Shown here piece by piece: positions 60,601 through 64,000 of a stretch of DNA of 64,000 bases. The stretch is from Archivesica marissinica (Eukaryota; Mollusca; Bivalvia; Venerida; Vesicomyidae): positions 99,869,915 through 99,933,914 of the forward strand of contig CM026390.1 in the NCBI GenBank assembly GCA_014843695.1. The letters run 5' to 3'. Position 1 is the stretch's first letter, and each line of letters starts with the position of its first letter. The notes beneath the pieces are model-generated. The model worked only from the letters and a program-made list of their open reading frames with translations. It was not told the origin of the DNA and made no database searches. Position numbers and translations under genes: made by a program.

Positions 60601-61851
60601 CAGAAAAGCCTTAGTCACTTCGCAATTGGCACACCCAGCAAACGTAAGCTGAGTGATAGTGTTAGTGAACCTGGGACACCTAAACGCCATAAAGTAGACT
60701 GTGACACTCCTAAGTCTAAAGTGAAAAGAAAATTCAGGTCTGAGTGGCTTAATGAATTTGAGTGGCTGGAAATGAAACAAACTGATGATCAGATTCTGTT
60801 GTATTGTACTTGGTGTAGAGATGCTAAAAAGAAAAATCCCTTCGCTAACAGTGGTAGCACGAACCTACAAAAATTACATGTACGTAAAGTACCAACATGC
60901 ATATATTTGACTTGAAAATTCCAGCTTGAGCTTGACTCTTGAAAATTCCTGTTTGACTCTTGAGATTTTGACCTCAAGGGTCATTGACTCTTGAGTTTCA
61001 GTCTAGTGAACGCCCTGCTTAAGTAAAATAAAATGTTTTATTTGTTTGTTAGTCAGTTGTAATCAATTGATGATTGGTAATAATGCTTGTTTTAATTGAA
61101 TGTGTGAATAACACTAGCACATTTACCTGTTTGAAGTGGCCTAATGAAATCAAAACCAACACGTATCAACACTTGCTGATAGCAAATTTTATAATTGTAT
61201 ATAATTATGATTAAATAAAAGTTTTATATTGTTGTTGTTCTATTTATTCAGTATCCCCATTATGTATAAAAAAACAAAACAGTATACAACTATTAATGCA
61301 CGTCTATTCTATTAGAATTTGACATCCCTTACCACGTGCATATATTGCGGCTGATTTCACGGATAACATTAATGATAATAAATATTTATATACATATATA
61401 TAATATATGTATGACATACCAATACTTTCAACAAAATAGCAGCACGGGTTACAATTGCATAAAATGCATATGATTAAATTAACTCAATAACATTGGCGTT
61501 GTTTGTTGAACTACTCTTCCCAACTAATTAAATAATATTATCACCGCCTAGTAGTACTGATTATATGGTCGAAATGTCCTGGCGTCGAGATGTCTTTGGG
61601 GTCGAGATGTCCTGGGGTCGAAGTGTCTGACAGCGACAGTCGAGAATATACAACCTACGATAATTTGAGAAATTATTATAGCAGGTTTATTGGTCAATTA
61701 TACTGACAAATGCATGTGAACTATCAGTATGTGTAATTGTATTGAACTATGGAAGTGTCCTGAGAATATAAGAATGAAAGTTGTTCACCAGGAAATCATT
61801 TTTCGTCAAATCAATCCCTCGAACAAATGGCAAAACTCCTGTGGCTGCCAT
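10737..61851 (-). CDS. FLII: Flightless-1 (FLII) orthologue, 17 exons seen, 3' half missing
   Basis: FLII proteins join an N-terminal leucine-rich-repeat (LRR) domain to gelsolin-like repeats. In animals they bind and remodel actin, and they also act as nuclear co-regulators. Here 17 minus-strand exons join in phase and follow the family order. Exons 1-11 (1,252 nt, 417 codons plus 1 nt) give the LRRs, with motifs such as [34 protein letters not shown] and MPPKPAE. Six more exons (606 nt) give a gelsolin-like domain ([42 protein letters not shown]) and the start of a second (SLDPRF). The family is usually about 1,250-1,270 residues, so roughly half is visible. An exon of length 1 mod 3 is missing between 32,962 and 21,955. 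Further exons must lie left of 10,737, in the gap at 7,273-8,272 or outside the window. Introns are swollen by tandem arrays and transposons. The LRR plus gelsolin combination excludes villin and plain gelsolin. Confidence 0.95.
10916..11120. repeat. 16-bp tandem array in a FLII intron
   Basis: Unit GGTATTGTTATTTCAG, about 13 copies with some 5-bp insertions. Frames reading [15 protein letters not shown] are artefacts of the repeat. Confidence 0.93.
11188..11340. repeat. Direct duplication, unit about 75 bp
   Basis: Two copies of AACTTCCATATTTAAGCATT through GGAGATCTGTTGGTATGA, nearly identical, in a FLII intron. Confidence 0.85.
11588..11745. repeat. Direct duplication beside a FLII exon donor
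   Basis: Two copies of about 80 bp (GACAACTTATATTAATTTTT through TTTTATAAGCT) end 12 bp from the donor of the 11,758 exon. Confidence 0.82.
11758..11814 (-). CDS. FLII: FLII exon, linker between gelsolin-like domains 1 and 2
   Basis: 57 nt, phase 0 to 0, acceptor TTTCAG|ATG, donor AGG|GTAGGT. The 19 residues [19 protein letters not shown] align without gaps to the FLII stretch between FYTVE and the SLDPRF motif. Weakly conserved on its own, but phase and position support it. Confidence 0.87.
11985..12230 (-). repeat. SINE family C copy in a FLII intron
   Basis: Same head, body and tail as the 3,121 copy, in the same orientation as FLII. A 98-codon plus-strand frame overlaps it and is not a gene. 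Confidence 0.82.
12612..12675. repeat. (CAGC)n microsatellite
   Basis: Near-perfect CCAG tetranucleotide run in a FLII intron. The minus-strand frame reading WLAGWLAG is a repeat artefact. Confidence 0.92.
12732..12917 (-). CDS. FLII: FLII exon, gelsolin-like domain 1 C-terminal half
   Basis: 186 nt, phase 0 to 0, acceptor ATGTAG|TTG, donor TTG|GTATGA. It reads [20 protein letters not shown], then [15 protein letters not shown] and [17 protein letters not shown], nearly the FLII consensus. The intron before it is filled by two 30-bp arrays. Confidence 0.97.
12936..14752. repeat. 30-bp tandem array 1, about 60 copies
   Basis: Unit TACATTAACAATACAATAGT plus ACAGTGTATA. Starts 18 bp from the acceptor of the FLII exon at 12,917. 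Runs straight into the related array at 14,753. Unit length is a multiple of 3, so long false frames result. Confidence 0.95.
14753..15845. repeat. 30-bp tandem array 2, about 36 copies
   Basis: Unit TACATTAACAATGAAATCCA plus TCCTCCACCA. It shares its first 12 bases and its length with array 1. Long false frames on both strands come from the 30-bp period. Confidence 0.95.
16059..16171 (-). CDS. FLII: FLII exon, gelsolin-like domain 1
   Basis: 113 nt, acceptor TTTCAG|CTC, donor ACG|GTAAGA. It contains [18 protein letters not shown] and [13 protein letters not shown], the conserved core strands of a gelsolin repeat. Confidence 0.96.
16272..16540. mobile_element. Hairpin MITE with about 120-bp arms
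   Basis: Left arm starts ACAGTCTACATTCG and right arm ends as its inverse. The inner arms (ATTCCGTCGGACCGAAC, then AACTTCGGTTATG words) match over about 80 bp with few changes. CAGTC ends hint at a mariner-like origin, but TA duplication is seen only on the right. Confidence 0.65.
16729..16779 (-). CDS. FLII: FLII exon, start of gelsolin-like domain 1
   Basis: 51 nt, acceptor TTGCAG|GTG, donor GAAG|GTATGT. It reads [16 protein letters not shown], matching LTIWQIENFVPVLVEE. Phase 1 at both ends and compatible with both neighbours. Confidence 0.93.
16981..21770. repeat. 49-bp tandem array, about 98 copies
   Basis: Unit CAATTCTATATTACCTGGAT plus GCTCCCACACACATGGGTTACTG... Variants include ATCGGTAAC for ATGGGTTAC. 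On the minus strand each unit has CATCCAG|GTAATA, a donor-like motif. A 49-bp period cannot keep one reading frame. Confidence 0.95.
21873..21955 (-). CDS. FLII: FLII exon, linker to first gelsolin domain
   Basis: 83 nt, acceptor TTTCAG|ACC, donor CCAG|GTATAG. It reads [19 protein letters not shown] and ends VGQIP, matching RRWDQGLEKPRLDYSEFF and VGQLPG. It requires a preceding exon ending in phase 2 that is not visible here. Confidence 0.93.
22099..26289 (-). mobile_element. TIR DNA transposon, about 4.2 kb, right end touching the gap
   Basis: Inverted repeats of about 675 bp (22,135-22,810 and 25,589-26,260) are nearly identical in reverse complement. Shorter, more diverged similarity extends to TGTAGTGG at 22,099 and its complement at 26,282-26,289, one base before the gap. 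The nuclease pseudogene lies between them. The element sits in a FLII intron. Target-site duplication cannot be read because the right flank is missing. Confidence 0.8.
22899..25548 (-). pseudogene. Decayed transposon gene with XPG/PIN-like nuclease motifs
   Basis: A protein of about 870 codons broken by several lesions: an in-frame TGA (25,096-25,098), a frameshift near 24,260, an in-frame TAA (23,201-23,203), a frameshift near 23,090 and a TAG (22,980-22,982). The first part carries [14 protein letters not shown], found in uncharacterised mobile-element proteins of many invertebrates. The middle has [21 protein letters not shown] and SGCDTTS, spaced like the acidic active-site residues of XPG/FEN-type nucleases. 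The end is cysteine-rich ([22 protein letters not shown]). An acceptor-like CCTAG precedes the first codon near 25,548, so the gene may have been spliced. It lies between long inverted repeats. The Academ superfamily also carries an XPG-like nuclease, but assignment is tentative. Confidence 0.75.
26291..27290. other. Assembly gap, 1,000 N
   Basis: Exactly 1,000 N between a transposon end and the 22-bp array. Its true size is unknown. It lies where a FLII linker exon is missing. Confidence 0.99.
27291..31236. repeat. 22-bp tandem array, about 179 copies
   Basis: Unit ATAACAACTTACTACCGGTA plus AT, with GG/AG/GA variants and occasional 1-bp losses. The minus strand of every unit contains GTAAGT. 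Left end hidden by the gap. Confidence 0.96.
31237..32654. other. FLII intron, mostly unique sequence
   Basis: Apart from the MITE copy at 31,583-31,862, I see only AT-rich unique sequence. I looked for the missing linker exon (a basic RKIRLRR-type stretch) on the minus strand and did not find it. Confidence 0.5.
31583..31862. mobile_element. hAT-like MITE copy, one terminus lost
   Basis: Starts CAGGGTTCATTTTAGG and follows the 53,932 copy in reverse orientation, including the GGGAGAAGTG blocks. It diverges before the expected second terminus. Confidence 0.55.
32655..32903 (-). repeat. SINE family C copy in a FLII intron
   Basis: Same structure as the other family C copies, ending 58 bp from FLII exon 11. 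Slightly decayed B box (GGGTTCGATCC). Confidence 0.8.
32962..33115 (-). CDS. FLII: FLII exon 11, end of LRR domain
   Basis: 154 nt, acceptor TTGTAG|ACA, donor CTGC|GTACGT. It contains [17 protein letters not shown] and [17 protein letters not shown], the signature closing the FLII LRR region. It ends in phase 1, but the next visible exon needs phase 2, so an exon is missing between them. Confidence 0.96.
33204..33431 (+). repeat. SINE family D-like copy in FLII intron 10
   Basis: Head with B box GAGTTTGAGCCCC, then TCCTTGGACAAAACATTT, the GTCTCGAGAGTGATTAA block and a GTTGTTTCGCAAGCGAGC tail. Confidence 0.75.
33432..33805. other. FLII intron 10, unique part
   Basis: AT-rich sequence with a short direct repeat (AATGATAATAATTCTA). 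No gene or element recognised. Confidence 0.5.
33806..38785. repeat. 57/60-bp tandem array with 2.1-kb higher-order duplication
   Basis: The unit AAGGTCATTTAGTGTATCAT through ACTGTGGACAAC occurs as 60-bp and 57-bp forms, about 85 copies. A 2,115-bp block is repeated: frames at 34,119-34,547 and 36,234-36,662 translate identically. It begins about 13 bp from the exon 10 donor. Both lengths are multiples of 3, so long open frames arise without needing selection. Confidence 0.95.
38799..38883 (-). CDS. FLII: FLII exon 10, LRR
   Basis: 85 nt, acceptor TTGTAG|A, donor GAG|GTACGT. In the frame set by exon 9 it reads [19 protein letters not shown] then HLLPQLE, matching CPKLRKLVLNKNHLVTLPE. A competing ATG-initiated frame is only an artefact. 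Tandem arrays abut both splice sites. Confidence 0.94.
38884..39733. repeat. 28/37-bp tandem array abutting exon 10 acceptor
   Basis: Unit CTACAACATACAACACATCA plus AGGTCAGCTAGCCTGT, with a shorter form lacking CATACAA. It starts at the base next to exon 10, and its units carry the acceptor TTGTAG on the minus strand. Confidence 0.94.
39968..40084 (-). repeat. SINE family D tail fragment
   Basis: Minus-strand tail and body only (TTTATTTTAGCTCAATTCCG, GTTACAACTTATATTAATCA, CTCATTCCTGATGGAATCC); the head is missing. Confidence 0.65.
40545..40776 (-). repeat. SINE family E (tRNA-Leu-like head)
   Basis: Minus-strand head with A box TGGCCGAGTTGTTAACAG, TAA anticodon loop and B box GGTTTGAATCCC, then a body with GGATGCTATCCAACTGGC. 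From memory the body resembles a SINE abundant in bivalves, which supports the organism call. Confidence 0.65.
40810..40967 (-). CDS. FLII: FLII exon 9, LRR
   Basis: 158 nt, acceptor TTTAAG|GCA, donor TGTAG|GTATGT. It reads [20 protein letters not shown] then [11 protein letters not shown] and [14 protein letters not shown], matching the last LRRs of FLII. Its first 21 bases and acceptor are repeated about ten times in the adjoining array. Confidence 0.96.
40968..41605. repeat. 59-bp tandem array containing exon 9 start
   Basis: About 11 units, each with CTGCAGCTTGTGGAGGGATG (or a variant) joined to CTTAAATAAACACAATATTA. The first part is the first 21 bases of FLII exon 9 and the second its acceptor and intron. 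Confidence 0.95.
41606..43550. repeat. 28/29-bp tandem array in FLII intron 8
   Basis: Unit AGATAACCAGTCATTGTGTA plus ACTAGTGA, with CACATCATCATG and AAGTTGTCATG variants arranged in blocks, about 68 copies. Ends about 45 bp from the exon 8 donor. Confidence 0.95.
43595..43653 (-). CDS. FLII: FLII exon 8, LRR
   Basis: 59 nt, acceptor TTTCAG|ATA, donor CCA|GTAAGT. It reads [19 protein letters not shown], matching the family's WVHVETLNLSRNQLTSLP. Enters in phase 1 and leaves in phase 0. Confidence 0.94.
43790..44008 (-). repeat. SINE family C copy in FLII intron 7
   Basis: Head, body and GAAGCAAGTT tail region are present. Minus-strand copy, co-oriented with FLII. Confidence 0.8.
44009..44893. 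other. FLII intron 7, unique part
   Basis: No conserved coding sequence or complete repeat recognised. An 85-codon plus-strand frame at 44,263-44,520 has no recognisable domain. Confidence 0.5.
44894..45010 (-). CDS. FLII: FLII exon 7, LRR
   Basis: 117 nt, acceptor TTACAG|ATA, donor ATAG|GTATGT, phase 1 at both ends. It reads [17 protein letters not shown], matching DVDLSCNDLTRVPECLY. Its acceptor and first bases are copied in the adjoining tandem array (45,011-45,250). Confidence 0.94.
45011..45250. repeat. Short tandem array abutting exon 7 acceptor
   Basis: Units of about 20-40 bp on the minus strand combine TGTTACAG or TGTCACAG with ATACTGACCTTTC, close to the exon 7 start ATATTGATCTTTC. 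Confidence 0.88.
45472..45660 (-). CDS. FLII: FLII exon 6, LRR
   Basis: 189 nt, acceptor CCACAG|AAA, donor CAAG|GTTAGT, phase 1 at both ends. It contains [15 protein letters not shown] and [14 protein letters not shown], among the best conserved FLII stretches, then [17 protein letters not shown]. Confidence 0.97.
45790..47365. repeat. 50-bp tandem array abutting exon 5 donor
   Basis: Unit ACCGAGGATAGGCATGTACA plus TATATGGAGAATGATAAAGCAGGATATGCT, about 31 copies. Minus-strand units begin CCTCG|GTA like the end of exon 5. Some units keep GTAATGGATCC, as at the real donor. A block of about 248 bp is duplicated within it. Confidence 0.94.
47366..47442 (-). CDS. FLII: FLII exon 5, LRR
   Basis: 77 nt in phase with exons 4 and 6, acceptor TTTCAG|AAT, donor CTCG|GTAATG. 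It reads [20 protein letters not shown], close to the family motif IPNQLFINLTDLLYLDL. Its donor is directly abutted by the 50-bp array, whose units copy the last 5 exon bases and the start of the donor. Confidence 0.95.
47636..47729. repeat. Short 20-bp tandem repeat at the palindrome's insertion site
   Basis: Four to five copies of TTGTTATTTATACATGACAA. The foldback element inserted into the next copy. Confidence 0.85.
47738..48737. mobile_element. 1,000-bp palindromic hAT-type foldback element
   Basis: Almost the whole element is one inverted repeat, with arms of about 480 bp and a small centre near 48,240. Termini are CACAGGGATTCGGCACG and its complement. An 8-bp duplication ATTTATAC flanks it (47,730-47,737 and 48,738-48,745). 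No coding potential; frames on either arm are mirror images. Confidence 0.88.
48796..49080. repeat. 30-bp tandem array near exon 4 donor
   Basis: Unit GGACTGGGGCCCAATTCTTA plus CTGCCTTATT, about nine copies, ending about 20 bp from the donor of FLII exon 4. Confidence 0.92.
49103..49188 (-). CDS. FLII: FLII exon 4, LRR
   Basis: 28 codons plus 2 nt (86 nt), acceptor TTGAAG|GAT, donor AACAA|GTAAGT. It reads [18 protein letters not shown] followed by VIVLNLSSN, a typical LRR consensus. It ends in phase 2 and is completed by the first base of exon 5. Confidence 0.95.
49235..49462 (+). repeat. SINE family A, diverged copy
   Basis: A head fragment (TAGTCCAGTGG) followed by the family A body and an AATAAACAAACGTAAAAC tail. 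In FLII intron 3. Confidence 0.75.
49463..49964. other. FLII intron 3, unique part
   Basis: AT-rich unique sequence with no recognised feature. Confidence 0.5.
49965..52400. repeat. 36/43-bp tandem array in FLII intron 3
   Basis: Unit CAATCATGAACTGCCCCATA plus TCTCTGGCATAAACA, with or without GAGAACAG, over 55 copies and more diverged at the right end. Minus-strand frames with [12 protein letters not shown] are repeat artefacts. Confidence 0.95.
52409..52492. mobile_element. 84-bp minimal hairpin copy of the 47,738 element
   Basis: It has the same termini as the 1-kb element (CACAGGGATTCGGCACG and inverse), reduced to arms of about 42 bp. A perfect 8-bp duplication CAACGAAC flanks it (52,401-52,408 and 52,493-52,500), so it transposed as this short unit. 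Confidence 0.9.
52573..52725 (-). CDS. FLII: FLII exon 3, LRR
   Basis: Fifty-one codons, phase 0 to 0, with acceptor TTCCAG|GAG and donor GTG|GTAAGC. It reads [13 protein letters not shown] and later [12 protein letters not shown], matching EHLSVSHNNL and DDIFKLDDLSVL of vertebrate FLII. Confidence 0.95.
52817..53112 (+). repeat. SINE family A, full-length copy in FLII intron 2
   Basis: Head with GCTGGACTGGTAATCCAG anticodon arm and B box GGTTCGATCCC, then the family A body. Inserted in the sense opposite to FLII. Confidence 0.85.
53236..53346 (-). CDS. FLII: FLII exon 2, first LRRs
   Basis: Thirty-seven codons, phase 0 to phase 0, with acceptor TTTCAG|GAG and donor TTG|GTATG. The translation contains [14 protein letters not shown], close to the family motif MTSLRWLKLNRTGL. 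Confidence 0.95.
53347..53931. other. FLII intron 1, part next to exon 2
   Basis: Unique sequence with no recognised gene or element before the MITE at 53,932. Confidence 0.5.
53932..54181. mobile_element. hAT-like MITE copy with both termini
   Basis: Starts CAGGGCTCATTCTAG and ends CTAGACTGAGCCCTG, 250 bp, in FLII intron 1 just before the intact hAT element. No matching target-site duplication is visible. Confidence 0.6.
54234..56766 (+). mobile_element. Apparently complete autonomous hAT transposon
   Basis: The 2,533-bp element starts CAGGGTTGTC and ends in the imperfect inverse GCCAACCCTG. It is flanked by a perfect 8-bp target-site duplication, CACAGATG (54,226-54,233 and 56,767-56,774), the hAT hallmark. 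Subterminal regions at both ends are dense in TTTCTTCCC motifs, probably transposase binding sites. It lies in FLII intron 1 and encodes an uninterrupted transposase. Confidence 0.95.
54821..56500 (+). CDS. hAT transposase with BED zinc finger, 559 aa, intact
   Basis: hAT transposases excise and insert their element by a DDE-type reaction in the nucleus. Residues 12-49 form a BED-type finger (WEHF, CKLC and a later H/C pair). The catalytic candidates are D174 in QDGWSN, D238 in CTDNAKNM and E519 in [10 protein letters not shown]. The family's C-x2-H motif (GCSAHWLNL, from 261) and a conserved RW (316-317) are present. The C terminus (about 500-550) is the hAT dimerisation region. No stop or frameshift interrupts the frame. 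The start ATG is the first in the frame and lies 587 bp inside the element. Length is slightly below the usual 600-700 residues. It is independent of FLII and on the opposite strand. Confidence 0.94.
   Translation: MYRGGRPRDTIWEHFVSVTVAGKEYAKCKLCENQQLPKACRLKLHYAKCSAAYHLPAEKEIPEQPMSVKRRRSPPPTKRQAISIQPDMDSCVVKTSLNQKNAIDLEIAKFFYACNIPFNAADHPQYKKMMSTLRAGYQPPNRKQIAGKLLDTVYDQLQDMKHVIGGKTATLVQDGWSNCHNEPIIASCLQVENKSYLLDSHPTGSMSKTGDNCKMLCQESIKKARENYNCTVSGVCTDNAKNMEKMRAALQEDDPDLTVYGCSAHWLNLLGLDLTSQSVMKHVVEVQKYFRNHHKPCAWLSECAESKKPQLSGETRWKSQLTCLDSYIANRTSYMKIVQDHEDEIDQTIAKKIQDINIYRNSKDMAELLRPVATAIDACQADYSSLASACHTWLSLLDNPNLQSPAHKTLVTKWFKQAIIPEHFTAYKLHPAYQGVKLSAWQLEIVNDFIMSKSPAFITELIAFQAKSTPYPAAFFNEAALRMDPVTWWKAAKSSGVNSDFVDFVVCLLQAPASSASVERIFSNFGQIHSKIRNRLGNQTAGKLVFCFRLLRGDLEIDY
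56950..57200. repeat. 35-bp tandem array in FLII intron 1
   Basis: Seven nearly perfect units of AGCGGTAGACTGGTGTACCT plus AGTTCTCCATGTACT. Confidence 0.94.
57356..58584. mobile_element. Probable non-autonomous hAT-like element
   Basis: The left end CAGGCGTGTAGAAATCT and the complement of the right end CAGGGGTGTGGAAATCT match at 15 of 17 bases. ACTTGTCCGT motifs recur inside both ends. No transposase frame is seen and no clear target-site duplication, so age or erosion is likely. It occupies most of the unique part of FLII intron 1. Confidence 0.55.
58901..58973 (-). repeat. tRNA-Thr(AGT)-like sequence, probably a SINE head
   Basis: A 73-nt cloverleaf on the minus strand: D arm TAGCTCAGTTGGTAGAGC, anticodon arm with loop CTAGTGT (AGT), T loop TTTGAGT. 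The acceptor stem has one mismatch and wobble pairs, and the T stem a mismatch. A second tRNA-like A box lies nearby (about 59,085-59,100). Decay favours a SINE or pseudo-tRNA. Confidence 0.5.
59617..61017 (+). mobile_element. Internally deleted hAT-type element with zinc-finger remnant
   Basis: The 1,401-bp element has terminal repeats CAGGGCGTTCA and TGAACGCCCTG. It is flanked by the direct repeat CTTAAGT (59,610-59,616 and 61,018-61,024). Only 7 bp match where hAT elements make 8, so one base may have changed. It carries a short finger-coding frame but no transposase body, so it is non-autonomous. Confidence 0.8.
60595..60915 (+). pseudogene. Truncated zinc-finger N terminus of a hAT-type protein
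   Basis: A frame of 106 codons begins [12 protein letters not shown], has a basic stretch ([10 protein letters not shown]), then [23 protein letters not shown] and GSTNLQKLH. The C-x2-C and the pattern FA..GS.N.QK are typical of the zinc finger at the N terminus of some hAT proteins. No catalytic domain follows, and the frame ends about 100 bp before the right terminus. It is probably the residue of an internal deletion. Expression cannot be judged. Confidence 0.6.
61789..61851 (-). CDS. FLII: FLII exon 1 (start codon exon)
   Basis: The minus strand reads 21 codons beginning [12 protein letters not shown] and ending TKNDFL, matching the N terminus of animal FLII. The start ATG has a favourable context (CAAAATGG). 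The donor is CTG|GTGAAC at phase 0, which fits exon 2. The 8.4-kb intron 1 that follows holds an intact hAT transposon and other elements. Confidence 0.93.
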
Positions 61852-62272
61852 TTTGATGAAAACAACCGAGGTTGACCGAACACAATTTGGGCGTTGCCTA
61901 ATTTACTGACAAAATGTACTCTGTCGACTTCCATTCCAATATGATAGTAGATGGATTAATAAGTTTAAATTTAATCATATTGATAGAGTGGGCTGTCGTG
62001 TCATATAATATAATAGTTTCCAAAATAAAGATTATTGACATAACATATAGTAGAAATGTTGCAACCATCCCATGATATCGAGAGCAACCTATGTCCACCC
62101 AAAGGGACATATAGAGGGGTGTCGCTATGCTCGGCGTATTCCTATGCTCGGCATATTTGTCCATTTACATCCGTATTTAAACTATTTATAAAGTTCTAGG
62201 CTAATATTGCTGACAGAACTGAAGCATGGTTCAATAGCGTTCCGTTGCGTGTATCGGGCGCATGATGCAACT

Positions 62273-62282
62273 GTCACGTGAC
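62273..62282. promoter_or_regulatory. GTCACGTGAC palindromic E-box upstream of FLII
   Basis: Perfect 10-bp palindrome about 420 bp upstream of the FLII start codon. It matches the core recognised by bHLH-zip factors (USF, MITF/TFE). Function is inferred only from motif and position. Confidence 0.35.
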
Positions 62283-62609
62283 TGGTCCAGCAGACGAATA
62301 TAAACAAACAAATCAGTGGGCGAATATTTTCATCAAAACTGATCTAGGGTGCATGAGCAATTCAGGTAGTTATCCGAATTTTAAAATCTACACCTAACAC
62401 AAAAATAGTTTCTATACCATTTCTGATTAAGACCAATACGTGTTTTTATTCAATGATGTGCTATATCAAAATAAGATATTCAACAAGTTATGGTGGATAA
62501 ATAAAAAAAAATAACAAGTACGCCGTACATAAGTGCTCTGAAGTCTTGAGTTCCGCATATAAACTGGTGCCGAACCGATACCGTTGTGATAGCTGTATTG
62601 AGCAGCAAG

Positions 62610-62619
62610 GTCACGTGAT
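62610..62619. promoter_or_regulatory. Second GTCACGTGA E-box upstream of FLII
   Basis: GTCACGTGAT lies about 760 bp upstream of the start codon. Shares 9 of 10 bases with the nearer site. Confidence 0.28.
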
Positions 62620-63767
62620 GAAGCTAAAACTGTCAACAAGAGTTTTTTGAAAGTTGCTTTCACAACTTAAGAAAATAACCATATACGGCAAGTGCAATTA
62701 ACATTTTATACTTGTCATTATATGTGGGATGTACGCACTCTATTTGGAAAGAAACTCCACAATCTTTCCGTGTGGAAATTGTCAACAGCCAATCGCCTGG
62801 AAATGCAAAGCAGTGTGACATGTGTACAGTCTGGTTGCACGCCGGTTTCCAAAACATAAATTACTCCCTTTACGACAGACTCGGGGGATGCAGAGCATCG
62901 CTCAACACTAACTGTATGAAACATAGCAGGTCTACACATAGGAAAACTCACTCAGTATGGAATACCGTAAAATCAAATGAAACTCACGTCAAAATGTGCA
63001 TTACAAAGACACGCATTCTCAATGGGACCTATTTTTTTCCAAACACATAAAGTAACATTTAATTACATGTCCACTCTGCAGAATCGAACCAGAGAGCATG
63101 GAATGCATGGTCACAAGAACGAGACTCACCAAATGCATTCATCTCACAATAATTGACCAGATGGGTGTGGCTGTATGGAAAAAAACGCTTCGAGGTCCGT
63201 TTTGACGTCTCTCATCATAGACTGTACTAGCCTGGTGAAAGTGAAATTATTGTCAAACAACGAATACATCCTTACGAGAATTGAGATCCTCTTAAGAAGA
63301 CTCTGTCACAAACTGCACGTCAGTCGTCTGCAGCAGGCAAAAACAATCCGTATGCTTACAATTAAGCAATACAATTAAATAATGGCTGTCATCCAAATTG
63401 GTCATTTTGATTTATGAATACGCCAGTATTAGTAAAGTGTTAATGATCAATAAGTACACCCATACTACTAACTCAACTACTACCGGATACAACCGGGTGC
63501 ACCACTGGTGGAATGAATATACATAGACGGAGAAGAAGCTGGTAATATTAGACCAATTACAAGATACAAGAAATGTTCGTTTACATCGGATATGACAACA
63601 AAATACACATACCAGAGTTATTATTCCGACAAACCAATATAAACTAGTGCACAATTAAAAGCAGCTAAAAGAGAATGCATCTAATTATAATAACATTGAT
63701 TTAACACGGTACAGAGCATCAGTGTCACCATATTATGTATCGCTAGTCCACACAGTTTTTTTTATTA

Positions 63768-63920
63768 TTTAAGTTTATTTAACGTCGCTACCAGTTGCCC
63801 ATTTGAGCCATTGGCAGTTTACCTAACAACACATTTCCTGGGCAGGCTCTAGCGGTTAACCAGTACTTGGTGCACGAACGTCCGTAAGAAACTGCCAACT
63901 TTTTCATATAAAGAGACATG
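63768..63920 (-). repeat. SINE family B copy, truncated
   Basis: Contains the family B blocks GTTTACCTAACAACAC, GTTAACCAGTACTTGG and AAGAAACTGCCAAC, but no tRNA-like head. Lies upstream of FLII. Confidence 0.7.
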
Positions 63921-64000
63921 ATCTGAGAGCTATTTTAGTTACCTAGACGTCATCATTACTGATGTCATGCAAGACGATACAGTACTTGCAATATTAATTC

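Larger units (their letters stand above)
59408..61649. mobile_element. Outer TIR or foldback element containing the 59,617 hAT insert
   Basis: Left arm (59,419-59,515) and right arm (61,568-61,630) are inverted and built of the repeated word GACATCTCGACCCC. The 10-bp direct repeat TCGAGAATAT lies just outside (59,408-59,417 and 61,640-61,649), a possible target-site duplication. The shorter hAT-type element is nested inside. The superfamily is not clear. Confidence 0.6.
61852..63767. other. Region upstream of FLII
   Basis: Holds the FLII 5' UTR and probable promoter, but no TATA box or exact start site can be assigned. No convincing gene is seen: frames up to 112 codons (62,712-63,050) lack recognisable domains. 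Confidence 0.5.

Noticed and set aside
62712..63050. A 112-codon frame upstream of FLII
   Set aside because: No domain, no splice or regulatory support, and an overlapping frame of similar length on the other strand.

Overview
This is invertebrate animal DNA, most probably from a mollusc and plausibly a bivalve. Genes are split into short exons by long introns. Several tRNA-derived SINE families are present, and the body of the copy at 40,545-40,776 resembles, from memory, a SINE common in bivalves. hAT, mariner-like and piggyBac-like elements are also present. Tandem arrays make up well over a third of the window. Two runs of exactly 1,000 N (7,273-8,272 and 26,291-27,290) are scaffold gaps, and both lie beside tandem arrays.

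One gene dominates. A flightless-1 (FLII) orthologue runs on the minus strand from its start codon at 61,851 down to at least 10,737. Seventeen coding exons can be placed, with matching splice sites and codon phases: eleven for the N-terminal leucine-rich-repeat domain (61,851-32,962) and six for the first gelsolin-like domain and the start of the second (21,955-10,737). At least one linker exon is missing between 32,962 and 21,955, and it may lie in the gap at 26,291-27,290. The rest of the gelsolin repeats, about half the protein, is not seen. The only other host coding sequence recognised is the last exon of TRMT112 (3,934-4,035, minus strand).

Layout from left to right: 1-7,272 holds a SINE-tail array, two piggyBac-like MITEs, the TRMT112 exon, SINE copies, a mariner-like MITE and two hAT-like MITEs. 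The first gap and a donor-site-bearing array follow (7,273-10,590). The FLII gelsolin exons are separated by 16-, 30-, 30- and 49-bp arrays (10,737-21,955). Then come a decayed TIR transposon carrying an XPG-like nuclease pseudogene, the second gap and a 4-kb 22-bp array (22,099-31,236). The FLII LRR exons are embedded in arrays (32,962-53,346). Intron 1 (53,347-61,788) contains an apparently intact hAT element and nested relatives. The FLII start and upstream region fill 61,789-64,000.

The most unusual pattern is where the arrays sit. Several begin exactly at a FLII exon edge, and their units carry copies of the splice site and, in three introns, of the exon end itself (exons 5, 7 and 9). 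Two other arrays grew from transposon termini, and one from the 3' end of TRMT112 with its AATAAA signal. This suggests that short functional junctions were repeatedly amplified in this genome. I found no operons, CRISPR arrays, viral genes or toxin genes.
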